From positions 119,338-183,337 of the forward strand of contig JANPBU010000043.1 of assembly GCA_031430595.1 (NCBI GenBank): DNA of 64,000 nucleotides. Direction: 5' to 3'. Each line of letters opens with the position of its first letter. The stretch's first letter is position 1. A program made the translations under genes and the position numbers. Below the pieces are notes generated by a model. The model was given only the letters and a program-made list of their open reading frames with translations, did not search any database and was not told the DNA's origin. Source of the DNA: JANNBN01 sp031430595 (GTDB taxonomy: Bacteria; Actinomycetota; Acidimicrobiia; Acidimicrobiales; JANYDT01). Below, one piece after another: positions 1 to 8,848 of the stretch.

Positions 1-1001
1 AAGGTGCTTTGCAACGCGGTGTATTTGAACAGATTGTTAAGAATGACGTTCGGATTAGCGTCGCGCTTCAAGTCGATCACGAGGGCGGTGGTATTACCTG
101 CCGACGCATCGTTGGCGTCAGCGATGCCCGCGAGTTCACCCGAGTCAACCAGTTCGCCAATACGTTCAATGATCGCTTGTGGCGACGCTTGGTACGGCAG
201 TTCAGACACCACGATTTGGCTTTTGCCGTTCTTCAGTTCTTCGATCTCAGCAACAGCGCGCATACGAATTGCGCCCTTGCCAGTTCGATAACAATCCATC
301 AACCCGGCTTTTCCGAGAATAAGCGCGCCGGTCGGAAAGTCTGGACCCTTCACAAAGGCCATTAGTTCATCGATTGATGCCTCTGGTCGCTCGAGCAGGT
401 GAACCACCGCATCGATTACTTCGCCCAGGTTATGAGGCGGAATATTGGTGGCCATGCCAACAGCAATACCTTGACTTCCGTTCACCAATAGGTTTGGGAA
501 ACGGGCCGGAAGCACACGGGGTTCTTCGTACTCTGACGAGAAGTTTGGTTGAAGATCAACCGTATCTTCGTCAATGTCGGCCAAGAGTTGCATGGCGATG
601 GGGGCAAGACGACATTCGGTGTATCGATACGCCGCCGCTGAAGCATCGGGGGCCCCAAAGTTGCCGTGACCATCGATGAGTGGGTGACGTAACGAAAAGT
701 CTTGGGCCATACGAACCAAGGCATCGTAAGCAGCGGTATCACCGTGAGGGTGGTACTTCGCGATGACGTCGCCAACCACCGCTGCTGACTTACGATGAGC
801 TCGATCTGGCCGCATACCTTGCTGCTGCATTGACCACAAGATACGGCGGTGCACTGGTTTCAGTCCGTCGCGAACGTCGGGAAGTGCACGACTGACGATG
901 ACTGACATCGCGTAGTCAAGGAACGAACGTTCCATCTCGGTTTGTAGCTCAATTGGCTCGACGTTGCCGAACTCGAACTCTGGCGGGGTGGGATCACTCA
1001 T
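1..1001 (-). CDS. gyrA: DNA gyrase subunit A, N-terminal part (3' end outside window)
   Basis: This is the DNA breakage-reunion subunit of gyrase, which introduces negative supercoils together with GyrB. The first 333 codons are visible and run off the left edge. The predicted protein begins MSDPTPPEFEFG and contains the PVHRRIL and HPHGDTAAYDALVRMAQ segments of the quinolone-resistance-determining region, then AAAYRYTECRLAP, which carries the catalytic tyrosine of the RYTE motif. The position equivalent to E. coli Ser83 is Thr. The ATG at 1001 lies 50 bases after the gyrB stop, so gyrB-gyrA are probably co-transcribed. No clear Shine-Dalgarno sequence precedes it. The identity is certain. 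Confidence 0.98.
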   Translation of the reverse strand, partial: MSDPTPPEFEFGNVEPIELQTEMERSFLDYAMSVIVSRALPDVRDGLKPVHRRILWSMQQQGMRPDRAHRKSAAVVGDVIAKYHPHGDTAAYDALVRMAQDFSLRHPLIDGHGNFGAPDASAAAYRYTECRLAPIAMQLLADIDEDTVDLQPNFSSEYEEPRVLPARFPNLLVNGSQGIAVGMATNIPPHNLGEVIDAVVHLLERPEASIDELMAFVKGPDFPTGALILGKAGLMDCYRTGKGAIRMRAVAEIEELKNGKSQIVVSELPYQASPQAIIERIGELVDSGELAGIADANDASAGNTTALVIDLKRDANPNVILNNLFKYTALQST

Positions 1002-1051
1002 GAGGGAAACGGATCTTTTCTTCGGTGGCGGGGATCAGCAGAATCTGCGGA

Positions 1052-3112
1052 TCAAATGTCGAGGAATCGGACGTCGTTGGCGTTTTGCACAATGAATCGC
1101 TTACGACTGTCCACGTCGTCACCCATCAAGGTGCTGAGCGCTTCGTCGGCTAGCGCTCCTTGCTCAACTGTGACTTTCAACAAGGTTCGCTTGGTCACAT
1201 CGAGGGTGGTGTCTTTGAGTTCTTCCCAGTCCATCTCGCCGAGGCCTTTCAATCGATTGAACTCGTATTTTTTGGTGGGATGCGATTCAGTGAATCTTGT
1301 TTTTGCAGCATCATCTTTGAGATACTGCTTTTCTTTACCGACCACCACGCTGAACAGTGGTGGTTGAGCGATGTAGCAATACCCGGCCTCAACCATTGGC
1401 CGCATTTGCCGGTAGAAGAACGTCAACAACAGCGTTCGGATGTGAGCTCCATCAACGTCGGCATCGCAGAGCGCAACTATCTTGTGGTACCGGCATTTAG
1501 TGGCGTCGAAGTCGTCTCCGAGGCCACCGCCAATTGCACCGATCAGCGCTTGTATTTCAAGGTTTTTCAACATTTTGTCGATTCGCGCTCGTTCGACATT
1601 CAAGATTTTTCCGCGAATCGGAAGGATTGCCTGTGTCCGTGGGTCGCGAGCTTTCTGTGCCGAACCCAGCGCAGAGTCGCCTTCTACGATGAACAACTCG
1701 GACTCTTCAGGAGACTTCGATGTACAGTCGCGAAGCTTGCCAGGAAGGCCGCCCCCACCGATACCTGATTTGCGCCGAACAAGATCGCGGGCCGAACGAG
1801 CAGCAGCACGGGCCTGGGCCGCAGCAACCGCTTTCTTGACAATTTTGTTCGCTTCAGCAGGATTCTCTTCAAACCATTCGGCGAGCCGTTCATTCGTTGC
1901 CTTTTGAACCAACGTACGCATAGCAGTGGTTCCGAGCTTGCTTTTCGTTTGACCTTCGAACTGAGGGTCTCGAAGCTTTACTGAAATGATGGCGGTGATG
2001 CCTTCGCGAATGTCTTCACCAGCGAGGTTGTCATCTTTTTCTTTTAGGAGTGGTTGCTTTCCTTCGCGCGCATACTTATTGACAACGGTAGTAAGCGCAG
2101 CTCGAAAACCTTCAACATGGGTACCACCGTCGTTGGTGGCAATGCCGTTGGCGAACGAATGGATACCTTCGTAGTAACCGGTGTTCCATTGAATTGCGAC
2201 CTCGGCCTCACCAATGCCATCGTCGGCTATCGATGAGTACGAGACCACCTTTGCGAAGAGGGGGTCTTTTGATGCGTTGAGGTGCTTTACAAAGTCTTTG
2301 AGGCCATCGTTGTATTTGAACGACGCAACGTCGGGCTGCCCATCGCCGTCACGATCTTTATTAAGGCGCTCATCGGAGACAGTGATTTCAAGACCGGCGT
2401 TAAGAAACGCCATCATGCGGAATCGTTCGACAAGTGTTTGAAAGAGAAAGTCGATCTCTTCGAAAATTTCGGGGTCTGGCCAAAACTCGATTGTCGTTCC
2501 GTTTCGGCCCCGAGGAGCCTTACCGATCACATCGATTTTGCGCTTGAGTTTTCCGCCGTTGACAAACTCGCAGTCGTAACGATTGCCGTCTTTATCGATT
2601 GTTGCCACCAGGCGCTTCGACAGCGCGTTAACTACCGAAACACCAACACCGTGCAACCCACCAGAGACTTTATAACCCTCGCCACCGAATTTTCCGCCGG
2701 CATTAAGTTCTGACAGCACGATTTCAGCCGCACTACGACCCTTCATCTTCGGGTCGGGATGCTTATCAACCGGAATACCTCGACCATTATCGGTCACCCG
2801 ACAGCTCCCGTCGGAGGTAAGCACCACATCGATCTTGTTTGCATAGCCAGCCATAGCTTCGTCGACAGAGTTATCAACGACCTCCCACACCAGGTGGTGC
2901 AAACCAGTGATGTTGGTTGAACCAATGTACATACCGGGACGCTTGCGAACGTGCTCAAGCCCCTCAAGAATCGTGATGTCTTTCGCCCCGTAATCAGACG
3001 CACCCTTATTTGAGCTTTTAGGGGTTGAAGGGGCAGCCACACCCTCAGGAGTGGCGACTACCGGCGGCACCGTTCCATCGGGAGTCGGTTGATTAAGTTC
3101 ATCTTGTGCCAT
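1052..3112 (-). CDS. gyrB: DNA gyrase subunit B
   Basis: This is the ATPase subunit of gyrase. The protein of about 686 residues has the GHKL ATPase N-terminus (RKRPGMYIGST, EVVDNSVDEA, DNGRGIPVD, GGLHGVGVSVVNAL), a transducer domain, and the TOPRIM domain (EGDSALGSAQ, LPIRGKILNVE, DADVDGAHIRTLLL), ending VRFLDI. An in-frame GTG at 3121 would add three residues. The AAAGG eight bases ahead of the ATG at 3112 fits that start better. The length is that of standard bacterial GyrB without the proteobacterial insertion. It precedes gyrA and follows dciA at a gap of about 180 bases that probably holds its promoter. Confidence 0.97.
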   Translation of the reverse strand: MAQDELNQPTPDGTVPPVVATPEGVAAPSTPKSSNKGASDYGAKDITILEGLEHVRKRPGMYIGSTNITGLHHLVWEVVDNSVDEAMAGYANKIDVVLTSDGSCRVTDNGRGIPVDKHPDPKMKGRSAAEIVLSELNAGGKFGGEGYKVSGGLHGVGVSVVNALSKRLVATIDKDGNRYDCEFVNGGKLKRKIDVIGKAPRGRNGTTIEFWPDPEIFEEIDFLFQTLVERFRMMAFLNAGLEITVSDERLNKDRDGDGQPDVASFKYNDGLKDFVKHLNASKDPLFAKVVSYSSIADDGIGEAEVAIQWNTGYYEGIHSFANGIATNDGGTHVEGFRAALTTVVNKYAREGKQPLLKEKDDNLAGEDIREGITAIISVKLRDPQFEGQTKSKLGTTAMRTLVQKATNERLAEWFEENPAEANKIVKKAVAAAQARAAARSARDLVRRKSGIGGGGLPGKLRDCTSKSPEESELFIVEGDSALGSAQKARDPRTQAILPIRGKILNVERARIDKMLKNLEIQALIGAIGGGLGDDFDATKCRYHKIVALCDADVDGAHIRTLLLTFFYRQMRPMVEAGYCYIAQPPLFSVVVGKEKQYLKDDAAKTRFTESHPTKKYEFNRLKGLGEMDWEELKDTTLDVTKRTLLKVTVEQGALADEALSTLMGDDVDSRKRFIVQNANDVRFLDI

Positions 3113-3297
3113 GACGCGCACCTTTCACGACTACTGCACCCGAAGGCTGACGAGGTAGGACCGAATTTGCCCTACAAACCAACGTAAACGCCTACAAAAT
3201 GGGCGATTCGAGGTACGTAGACCTTACCAGAGGGGGTATGACAGAAACCGTCAATCACACCGCAAAACTCATCAAAATCGCAATAAAACTTGGATGG

Positions 3298-3738
3298 TTA
3301 GGTAGGCCGAGAACCAGACCTTCTTCCCCAGTTTCTGGTCGGTGTGACCGGATCTTGGCTCTGACCCGGCATGGCTGAATCGGTACCGCCCTGAACGCCG
3401 ATTCTCGGGAATGAATCCACCCGAATCGTGATGCGTTCGACCATCTTTTGACCGGCCCGTTCGTTACATTTTTCGATGATCGTGTCACCGAGGAACCGGA
3501 CCTGGGTTGCCCAACTCGCTTCGTCAACTATCACTACGAGTTCACCATCGCGCAATCGCTCTGGTCGAGTGTGGGCAGCAAGCAACGCGCCCACCACTTC
3601 ATCCCACTGTTCAAAAACAGCGGAAAGACCACTCGAATCGCCGAGGCCCAACCGTCGCGAAAGACGAGCAATCGAATCACCGATTGGACGAACACCTTCC
3701 ACAGGTTCATCCCCAGACTGTTGATACTTTCGTGTCAT
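3298..3738 (-). CDS. dciA: DciA-like DUF721 protein (replicative helicase operator)
   Basis: This 146-residue protein has the DUF721 fold: a helical start (IGDSIARLSRRLGL), then WDEVVGALLAAHTRPERLRDGELVVIVDEASWATQVRFL and a beta strand VERITIRV. DUF721/DciA proteins load or operate DnaB in bacteria that lack DnaC/DnaI, and in actinobacteria the gene sits between recF and gyrB, as here. The ATG overlaps the recF stop by four bases (ATGA), which implies translational coupling. The tail of about 30 residues after the domain is Pro/Arg-rich and looks disordered. The function is inferred from the family and the position. Confidence 0.85.
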   Translation of the reverse strand: MTRKYQQSGDEPVEGVRPIGDSIARLSRRLGLGDSSGLSAVFEQWDEVVGALLAAHTRPERLRDGELVVIVDEASWATQVRFLGDTIIEKCNERAGQKMVERITIRVDSFPRIGVQGGTDSAMPGQSQDPVTPTRNWGRRSGSRPT

Positions 3739-4961
3739 TTCGTTCTTTCGAGCGCGAATTCGTCCACAGATTCCACAGGTTCATCCCCAGTTGTGACGCG
3801 GGACACAGCCTGTTGACGTGACACCACAAACGTTCGCGCCACGTCAACGCCTTTCGGTGCCCCCGTTGCCGTCGCCAACAATGCCTGACCTGCCGGAAGA
3901 TGGCGAACCAATGCTGCACTTCGATACGCGTCGAGTTCTGAGAACACATCGTCAAGTAACAGGATCGGGGCACGACCCACTTCCTGTGTAACCAGCCGGT
4001 GAACCGAAAGCCGCATTGCCAACGTAAGCGTTCGCTGTTCACCCTGAGACGCGTGGGTTCGCGATGGACGCTCAGTGGCTGTGCCCGCTTCCAAATTCAA
4101 CGCTATGTCATCGCGATGTGGCCCAACCAACGACAGACCTCGCCGCACATCATCCACCCGGCCAGCAGCCAACGCCTCGGCGAGACCACCAGGTATTCCC
4201 CACCACGTCGACTGGTACACAGCAGAGATCGCGACCGGCTGCTCGGCGACATCTACATACGATTCGATGAGAAGCGGCGCTAAGCGATCCAGAGCGTCTA
4301 TTCGGGCCTCAACCAAGGCTGTGCCCGTCGAGGCCAACTTGTCGTCCCATACGTCGAGCGTTAAGGCAGCAGATTCGTCAAGACGACCCCTGCCAACCGT
4401 CGCAGCCTGTTTCAATAACGCGTTTCGTTGCTTGAGTACTTTGTCGACATCATCACAAAGGGCACCGTAGCGAGGATGTAACGACCTCAGCGTTTCATCG
4501 AGCCAGTCACGTCGTTCTGACGGACCACCTTTGACAAGCACAAGATCTTCAGGAGAAAAAATGCTAACGGTGAGAACTTCACCCAAATCGCCACGACGCT
4601 TCACTGCCTGCTTATTCACCAAAGTTCGAGACCGACCGGACGGAACAATTTCCGTTTCCACCAACACGTCGCGTGTGCCGCTTTTAATCTGTGCACGTAT
4701 GACCGCTCGATCGGTTCCGAGTTGGGTCAATGCTTCATTTGGAGCCCCACGAAACGATTTTAAAGCAGCAAGAAACGACACGGCCTCCAATAGATTGGTT
4801 TTGCCAGACCCGTTGCGACCGGTCACCACGCTCAGTCCCTCAGGAAGCTCAAGTTCTATCTCGTCATAACTTCGAAACGACCTCAGAAACAATCGTTCGA
4901 TATGAACTTTGGCCGCCACACTTGATACGCCGAGTGCCACATTTGACAAGCCCGCAGTCAT
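3735..4961 (-). CDS. recF: RecF, gap-repair ABC-type ATPase
   Basis: RecF helps RecOR load RecA on gapped DNA. The sequence has Walker A GRNGSGKTNLLEA, the ABC signature SQGEQRTLTLAMRL and Walker B ILLLDDVFSELD in the usual SMC-like order, at 408 residues if read from the ATG at 4961. The conserved family start (VHIERLFLRSF) lies about 17 residues further in, so a downstream GTG could be the true start. The ATG at 4961 is the third of three ATGs in a tandem 11-bp repeat between dnaN and recF. The gene overlaps dciA by four bases. The C-terminal 40 residues (EPVESVDEF and neighbours) are poorly conserved. Confidence 0.95.
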   Translation of the reverse strand: MTAGLSNVALGVSSVAAKVHIERLFLRSFRSYDEIELELPEGLSVVTGRNGSGKTNLLEAVSFLAALKSFRGAPNEALTQLGTDRAVIRAQIKSGTRDVLVETEIVPSGRSRTLVNKQAVKRRGDLGEVLTVSIFSPEDLVLVKGGPSERRDWLDETLRSLHPRYGALCDDVDKVLKQRNALLKQAATVGRGRLDESAALTLDVWDDKLASTGTALVEARIDALDRLAPLLIESYVDVAEQPVAISAVYQSTWWGIPGGLAEALAAGRVDDVRRGLSLVGPHRDDIALNLEAGTATERPSRTHASQGEQRTLTLAMRLSVHRLVTQEVGRAPILLLDDVFSELDAYRSAALVRHLPAGQALLATATGAPKGVDVARTFVVSRQQAVSRVTTGDEPVESVDEFALERTK

Positions 4962-4983
4962 CCCGCAGTCATCCCGCAGTCAT
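4951..4983 (-). repeat. Three tandem 11-bp units carrying ATG, making two mini-ORFs ahead of recF
   Basis: On the minus strand the unit ATGACTGCGGG is repeated three times exactly. The third copy is the start of recF. Because the unit is 11 bases, each of the first two ATGs opens a four-codon frame (Met-Thr-Ala-Gly) that stops at a TGA overlapping the next ATG as ATGA. A ribosome could step from one start to the next and then into recF. The repeat sits in the 27 bases between the dnaN stop and recF. The sequence is certain; any role in translation is inference. Confidence 0.85.
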
Positions 4984-4988
4984 ACGGA

Positions 4989-6080
4989 TCATGACACCCG
5001 AACAGGCATCAACAGGTACAAATAGTCAGCCCGATCAGCAGACTTGAGTAGGGCAGGCTTCAACGGATCGGTAGTTTCGAGGGTGACTGTTTCGCCACCG
5101 CACAGATCTAAACCCGCGGCCAAGAATTCGGGATTAAACGCCACCATCACCTCGCCACCAACGTAACTAGCCTCAATATCTTCGGAGGCCTGACCCACGT
5201 CTTGGGTAATCGCAATGAGTTCCAGCGATTCAGGATTCATCTTCAGGCGAACTGGTGTTGAGTCTTTGGCCAAGAGTTTCACCCGGCGAAGCGCTTCGAT
5301 AAACGCCACACGATTGACCGTCAACTTGTTGGGTAACTGCGGTGGAATCAGATTTCTGTATGGCGGATACTGCCCCTCGATAAGGCGAGTCGTGAGCCGA
5401 ACATCGCCCACAACAAAGGCAGCTTCACGAGCACCGAGATGCAGCATGGCCTCGCCGTTCGCCCCTAATAACCTGGCTAACTCCCCGAGCGCCCGTCCTG
5501 GCACCAAGACGGTTTGTCCTTCGGCCAGTACACTTTGACCTGGTAAATCACGGACAGCAAGCCGATAGGAATCGGTAGCAACCAACCTCAACCCGTTGCC
5601 TTCAGCGGCCATCAGCACGCCGGTCAAAATCGGTCGGGCGTCGTCGTGTGATGCGGCTGGCACAACCTGCTTCAAGGCATCAGCCAACTCTGCGACGTTC
5701 ATCGTGACGCCACCGGCACCCGGATCTGACAAGCGAGGAAAATCTTCAGCGATCAGCGTGCGAACGGAAAACACTGATCGGCCGCCGGTGATCTGAGCCT
5801 GCTCCCCATCGATTGATATTTGTACTGCACCCGCAGGCAACGATTTCAGTATGTCAGAAACCAGCCGGGCCGGTAACACACAGGTACCGTCGACGCCCTC
5901 GGGAATCGAAATAGTGACATCGATCGTGAGGTCGAGATCTGAACCGGTGAGTTTCAATTGTTCACCGAGTAGGGCCATCCGAACGCCTGAAAGCACGGGG
6001 AGGGCGCTTCGATTGGCTACGCCACGCGCTGCTGTGCCGAATGCTTCGACCAGTACATCTCGCTCACATCGGAACTTCAT
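4989..6080 (-). CDS. dnaN: DNA polymerase III beta sliding clamp
   Basis: This is the ring-shaped processivity clamp of the replicase. The 363-residue protein shows the three repeated clamp domains: MKFRCERDVLVEAFGTAARGVANRSALPVLSGV at the N-terminus, SDPGAGGVTMNVAELADALKQVVPAAS at the second, and the C-terminal LLMPVRV close to the usual MPMR ending. AGGAAAACC directly precedes the ATG at 6080 and serves as ribosome binding site. It lies between dnaA and recF in the classic order. Confidence 0.97.
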   Translation of the reverse strand: MKFRCERDVLVEAFGTAARGVANRSALPVLSGVRMALLGEQLKLTGSDLDLTIDVTISIPEGVDGTCVLPARLVSDILKSLPAGAVQISIDGEQAQITGGRSVFSVRTLIAEDFPRLSDPGAGGVTMNVAELADALKQVVPAASHDDARPILTGVLMAAEGNGLRLVATDSYRLAVRDLPGQSVLAEGQTVLVPGRALGELARLLGANGEAMLHLGAREAAFVVGDVRLTTRLIEGQYPPYRNLIPPQLPNKLTVNRVAFIEALRRVKLLAKDSTPVRLKMNPESLELIAITQDVGQASEDIEASYVGGEVMVAFNPEFLAAGLDLCGGETVTLETTDPLKPALLKSADRADYLYLLMPVRVS

Positions 6081-6365
6081 GGTTTTCCTGTCTTATCTAT
6101 TCTAAAGAGAGATTAAAAGGTAGTAGTGGTAGTAGGTGCTGTGGATTGTGGACAACACCCTGTTATGCCAGCTCATCGCCAGTTTGGTTATACGAGTATC
6201 GTCCCCAGCCCGGCGCGGTTGACGAGTGTTACTCGAAGAGCCCTGGGGACGAACATCAAGTTGCCCACAGGGAAGAGCCTGTTGTACCGGGGTCGTCCAC
6301 TGGGTCGTCCACGGGGAAACCTGAGCCGTATTACTCATAAGTGTTATCCACGAAATGAATCAGAG
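6081..6365. other. oriC: Probable oriC: DnaA-box cluster between dnaA and dnaN
   Basis: This 285-base gap has no gene. It holds a perfect DnaA box TTGTCCACA on the minus strand at 6147-6155 and close variants on the plus strand: TTGCCCACA at 6261, TCGTCCACT at 6293, TCGTCCACG at 6305 and TTATCCACG at 6344. An A/T-rich stretch at about 6092-6120 (TTATCTATTCTAAAGAGAGATTAAAA) could be the unwinding element. The dnaA-dnaN gap is the usual actinobacterial origin site, and gene orientation diverges nearby. The exact origin is inferred. Confidence 0.75.
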
Positions 6366-7907
6366 TTAGTGGCCGGTGCGGATGATCCGCACAAGTTCGG
6401 TGACTTGATCGTAAATGGCGCGGCGTTCATGCATTTGGCCACCGATCTTTTCGACGGCATGAATGACCGTGGTGTGGTCTCGTCCACCGAATTCGCGACC
6501 AATCATCGGATACGAAAAGTCAGTTAGTTCACGGAACACATACATTGCGACTTGGCGAGCCGTCACCAGCGGCCGACGACGACTTTGCCCGGTGAGCTCT
6601 TCAACACTGAAGTCAAACATTGTTGCCGTCGCGTCAATAATTGCCTTGGCTGTGATGGGTCTTGGCTCTGACGACGACAGCAGGTATCCGAGGATTCGCC
6701 GTTCAACGGTGGTGACGTCGAGCACTTCGCCAGGGCCGAGGTTCAGACTGGCCCAAGCACAGACCCGGTTGAGTGCACCCTCAAGCTCACGAATGTTGTC
6801 TTTGATGTTCGTGGCGATAAAGGTCAATACATCATCAGGAACGGCGACCCGTTCCCGATCGGCCTTCTTGCGAAGAATCGCTAGACGTGTTTCAAGTTCG
6901 GGGGGCTGGACGTCGGTGATGAGGCCCCACTCGAAACGGCTTCGGAGCCGATCTTCCAGCGTACGAATACTTTTTGGCGGCCGATCCGAGGAGATGACGA
7001 TTTGTCGACCGGACTGATGCAAAAAGTTGAAGGTATGGAAGAACTCTTCCTGTGTGCCTTCCTTGCCTTCCATAAATTGGATGTCGTCAATAAGAAGCAC
7101 ATCGCAATCGTCTCGGTATCGGCGCTTAAAGGCCGGGGAGGTGTTTGTTTTGATGGCATCGACGAACTCGGTTACAAACGTTTCCGTTGAGACGTAGCGC
7201 ACCCGACTATGTGAATAGTTCTTGCGAACATAGTGGGCGATCGCCTGAAGAAGGTGACTTTTCCCCAGGCCAGAATCACCATAAATGAACAAGGGGTTGT
7301 AGCTACGAGCGGGTGTTTCGGCCACCGACATTGCTGCGGCGTGCGCGAAGCGGTTCGACGTTCCGATGACGAAATCTTCGAAGGTGTATCTTGGGTTCAG
7401 TACAAGGTCGCCAGAACTCGAACCGGCGCCGCCGTGCGTCGGTGCGGTTCCGTCTTGGGTTGGCCGGTACCGGGTGAGGTCTATGACGTTGGTCTCGACG
7501 GGTACCTGACTCGTTTCGACGGGTGATTGCGGGTACGTCGATGGTGGTGTTTGTGGCGTCGTCGGATGGAGGGCGTCGGCAGTGTCAGGCCATGGAGATG
7601 GGGCAACCGCGAATGCGGTGATGGCCACTTCGGTGGAAACATCAATCACTACTTCGACCGGTCGACCGCTCAACTCGCCGAGTACCGACCGCAGCATCCC
7701 GAGGAAGCGGTCCTCGATCCGTTCTTTGATGATGACGTCTGGTACACCGAGCACAAGGCGGTTATCGCTGATGGAAAGCGGCCGGGCGGCAGCGAAGCAC
7801 ATGTTCCAAATCGCATCGGAAACCTGGGCGCGTACCTGAGCCGAGCCTCGGGCCCAAAGGTCGGCCGAATGTCGGGCTGACAGGTCAGCGGAGTCCACGT
7901 TGTCCAC
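6366..7907 (-). CDS. dnaA: Chromosomal replication initiator DnaA
   Basis: DnaA binds DnaA boxes and opens the origin. Of 513 residues, the N-terminal domain I (about 1-90) is followed by a Pro/Thr-rich linker, the AAA+ domain (NPRYTFEDFVIG, Walker A GDSGLGKSHLL, Walker B VLLIDDIQF) and domain IV with the DNA-binding signature GGRDHTTVIHAV. The start is a GTG at 7907 preceded by GAGGGATCGCT. This start codon lies inside a perfect DnaA box (7900-7908), which suggests direct autoregulation. The stop borders the putative oriC. Confidence 0.97.
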   Translation of the reverse strand: MDNVDSADLSARHSADLWARGSAQVRAQVSDAIWNMCFAAARPLSISDNRLVLGVPDVIIKERIEDRFLGMLRSVLGELSGRPVEVVIDVSTEVAITAFAVAPSPWPDTADALHPTTPQTPPSTYPQSPVETSQVPVETNVIDLTRYRPTQDGTAPTHGGAGSSSGDLVLNPRYTFEDFVIGTSNRFAHAAAMSVAETPARSYNPLFIYGDSGLGKSHLLQAIAHYVRKNYSHSRVRYVSTETFVTEFVDAIKTNTSPAFKRRYRDDCDVLLIDDIQFMEGKEGTQEEFFHTFNFLHQSGRQIVISSDRPPKSIRTLEDRLRSRFEWGLITDVQPPELETRLAILRKKADRERVAVPDDVLTFIATNIKDNIRELEGALNRVCAWASLNLGPGEVLDVTTVERRILGYLLSSSEPRPITAKAIIDATATMFDFSVEELTGQSRRRPLVTARQVAMYVFRELTDFSYPMIGREFGGRDHTTVIHAVEKIGGQMHERRAIYDQVTELVRIIRTGH

Positions 7908-8282
7908 AGCGATCCCTCAACGATACACAGCGTCATCCACAGGTGTGGAAAACCTAGGGTGACTTACCTAACGTCGATTACTCGCAGGCAGGCCAAAACA
8001 AGTTTGAAAGCAGTACGGATCCGAAGTGCACTTCAGGGGAAGTGGAAGCTTGATTGGTGAACCGCGGAAGGAAGAAGTTAGCACCGTCTCTGAGTGTGTG
8101 CTTCGGCGCTGCACAGGGTTGAGTGACGCGTGCAGATCGGTTTTGGGGCCAACAGTCAGCGAGTAAGGTGGTCAGGTTGTTCGGTCAGCGTCTGAAAGGG
8201 TTCTCAGCCCTGCGGGTACTTTCCAAAGAGATTGATCCGTGCCAAATGGTGGTGCGAATCGCTATGTATTCGGAGCCTTTCC
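7908..8282. promoter_or_regulatory. Divergent dnaA/rpmH intergenic region with DnaA boxes
   Basis: This gap of about 375 bases separates the two replication arms. Next to dnaA, in 7900-7952, lie TTGTCCACA (perfect, 7900-7908), TCATCCACA (7933-7941) and TGTGGAAAA (7944-7952, reverse orientation). They probably form the dnaA promoter/operator and may be part of the origin. The remaining bases up to rpmH show no convincing gene. GGAG lies seven bases before the rpmH start. Confidence 0.65.
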
Positions 8283-8417
8283 ATGAAGCGCACGTTCCAG
8301 CCAAATATTCGCCGTCGAGCCAAGAAGCACGGGTTCCGTGCCCGCATGTCCACTGCTTCAGGCCGAGCCATTTTGAAGGCTCGACGCGCACGCGGCCGAA
8401 CCAATATTTCCGCTTAA
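8283..8417 (+). CDS. rpmH: 50S ribosomal protein L34
   Basis: This small basic ribosomal protein of 44 residues has the invariant start MKRTFQPN and the pattern RAKKHGFRARM, then SGRAILKARRARGR, typical of L34. The start at 8283 is fixed by homology; longer in-frame extension upstream is not L34. It is the first gene of the plus-strand arm and precedes rnpA by 29 bases, the universal rpmH-rnpA arrangement. Confidence 0.97.
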   Translation: MKRTFQPNIRRRAKKHGFRARMSTASGRAILKARRARGRTNISA

Positions 8418-8446
8418 GTCACTTCGCTGAGTACTGCCAGGTCCCG

Positions 8447-8848
8447 ATGACTGATCGTTCAGTCTCTTCGTCGCAGTCACCTCTGTGGTCGTTGCGCGGG
8501 ATTGATTCGTTTTCTACAGTGCGAGGTAGGGGTGTTTCCAGCCGAAACCCTTTTTTTGTGGTGACGGTGCTCGACCGTAACGACGGTTTACCCCCCCAAC
8601 TTGGTATGGCGGTATCCAAGGCTGTCGGGAATTCTGTGCAGCGCAATCGCCTTCGACGGCGGCTACGCGTGGTGTTCACCGAACATGCCGACCAAATGCT
8701 TGGATGGTGCGTCATGGTGCGAGCGCTCGTTGGAGCAGCCGATTTGGCTATGGACGATGTGAGCTCCGGTGTTTGGTCGACGACCGAAAAAGCACGTGAA
8801 AAGGCGCTCGTCAAAGCCAGGTTTGCTGTTGGTCCGGTGTTGGCATGA
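8447..8848 (+). CDS. rnpA: Ribonuclease P protein component
   Basis: RnpA is the protein cofactor of RNase P, which trims tRNA 5' ends. The 133-residue product has the strand FVVTVLDRN followed by the diagnostic RNR motif block VGNSVQRNRLRRRLR. The ATG at 8447 is the first start after rpmH and gives a length slightly above the family norm. It overlaps yidD by four bases (ATGA). Confidence 0.93.
   Translation: MTDRSVSSSQSPLWSLRGIDSFSTVRGRGVSSRNPFFVVTVLDRNDGLPPQLGMAVSKAVGNSVQRNRLRRRLRVVFTEHADQMLGWCVMVRALVGAADLAMDDVSSGVWSTTEKAREKALVKARFAVGPVLA

Noticed and set aside
1160..1768. Open frame on the plus strand across gyrB
   Set aside because: It lies fully within gyrB in the opposite direction and lacks a ribosome site or a family match.
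3113..3297. TTGACG and TAAGGT on the minus strand as a gyrB promoter
   Set aside because: The spacing is about 22 bases, too long for a standard promoter, so it was not listed as a feature.
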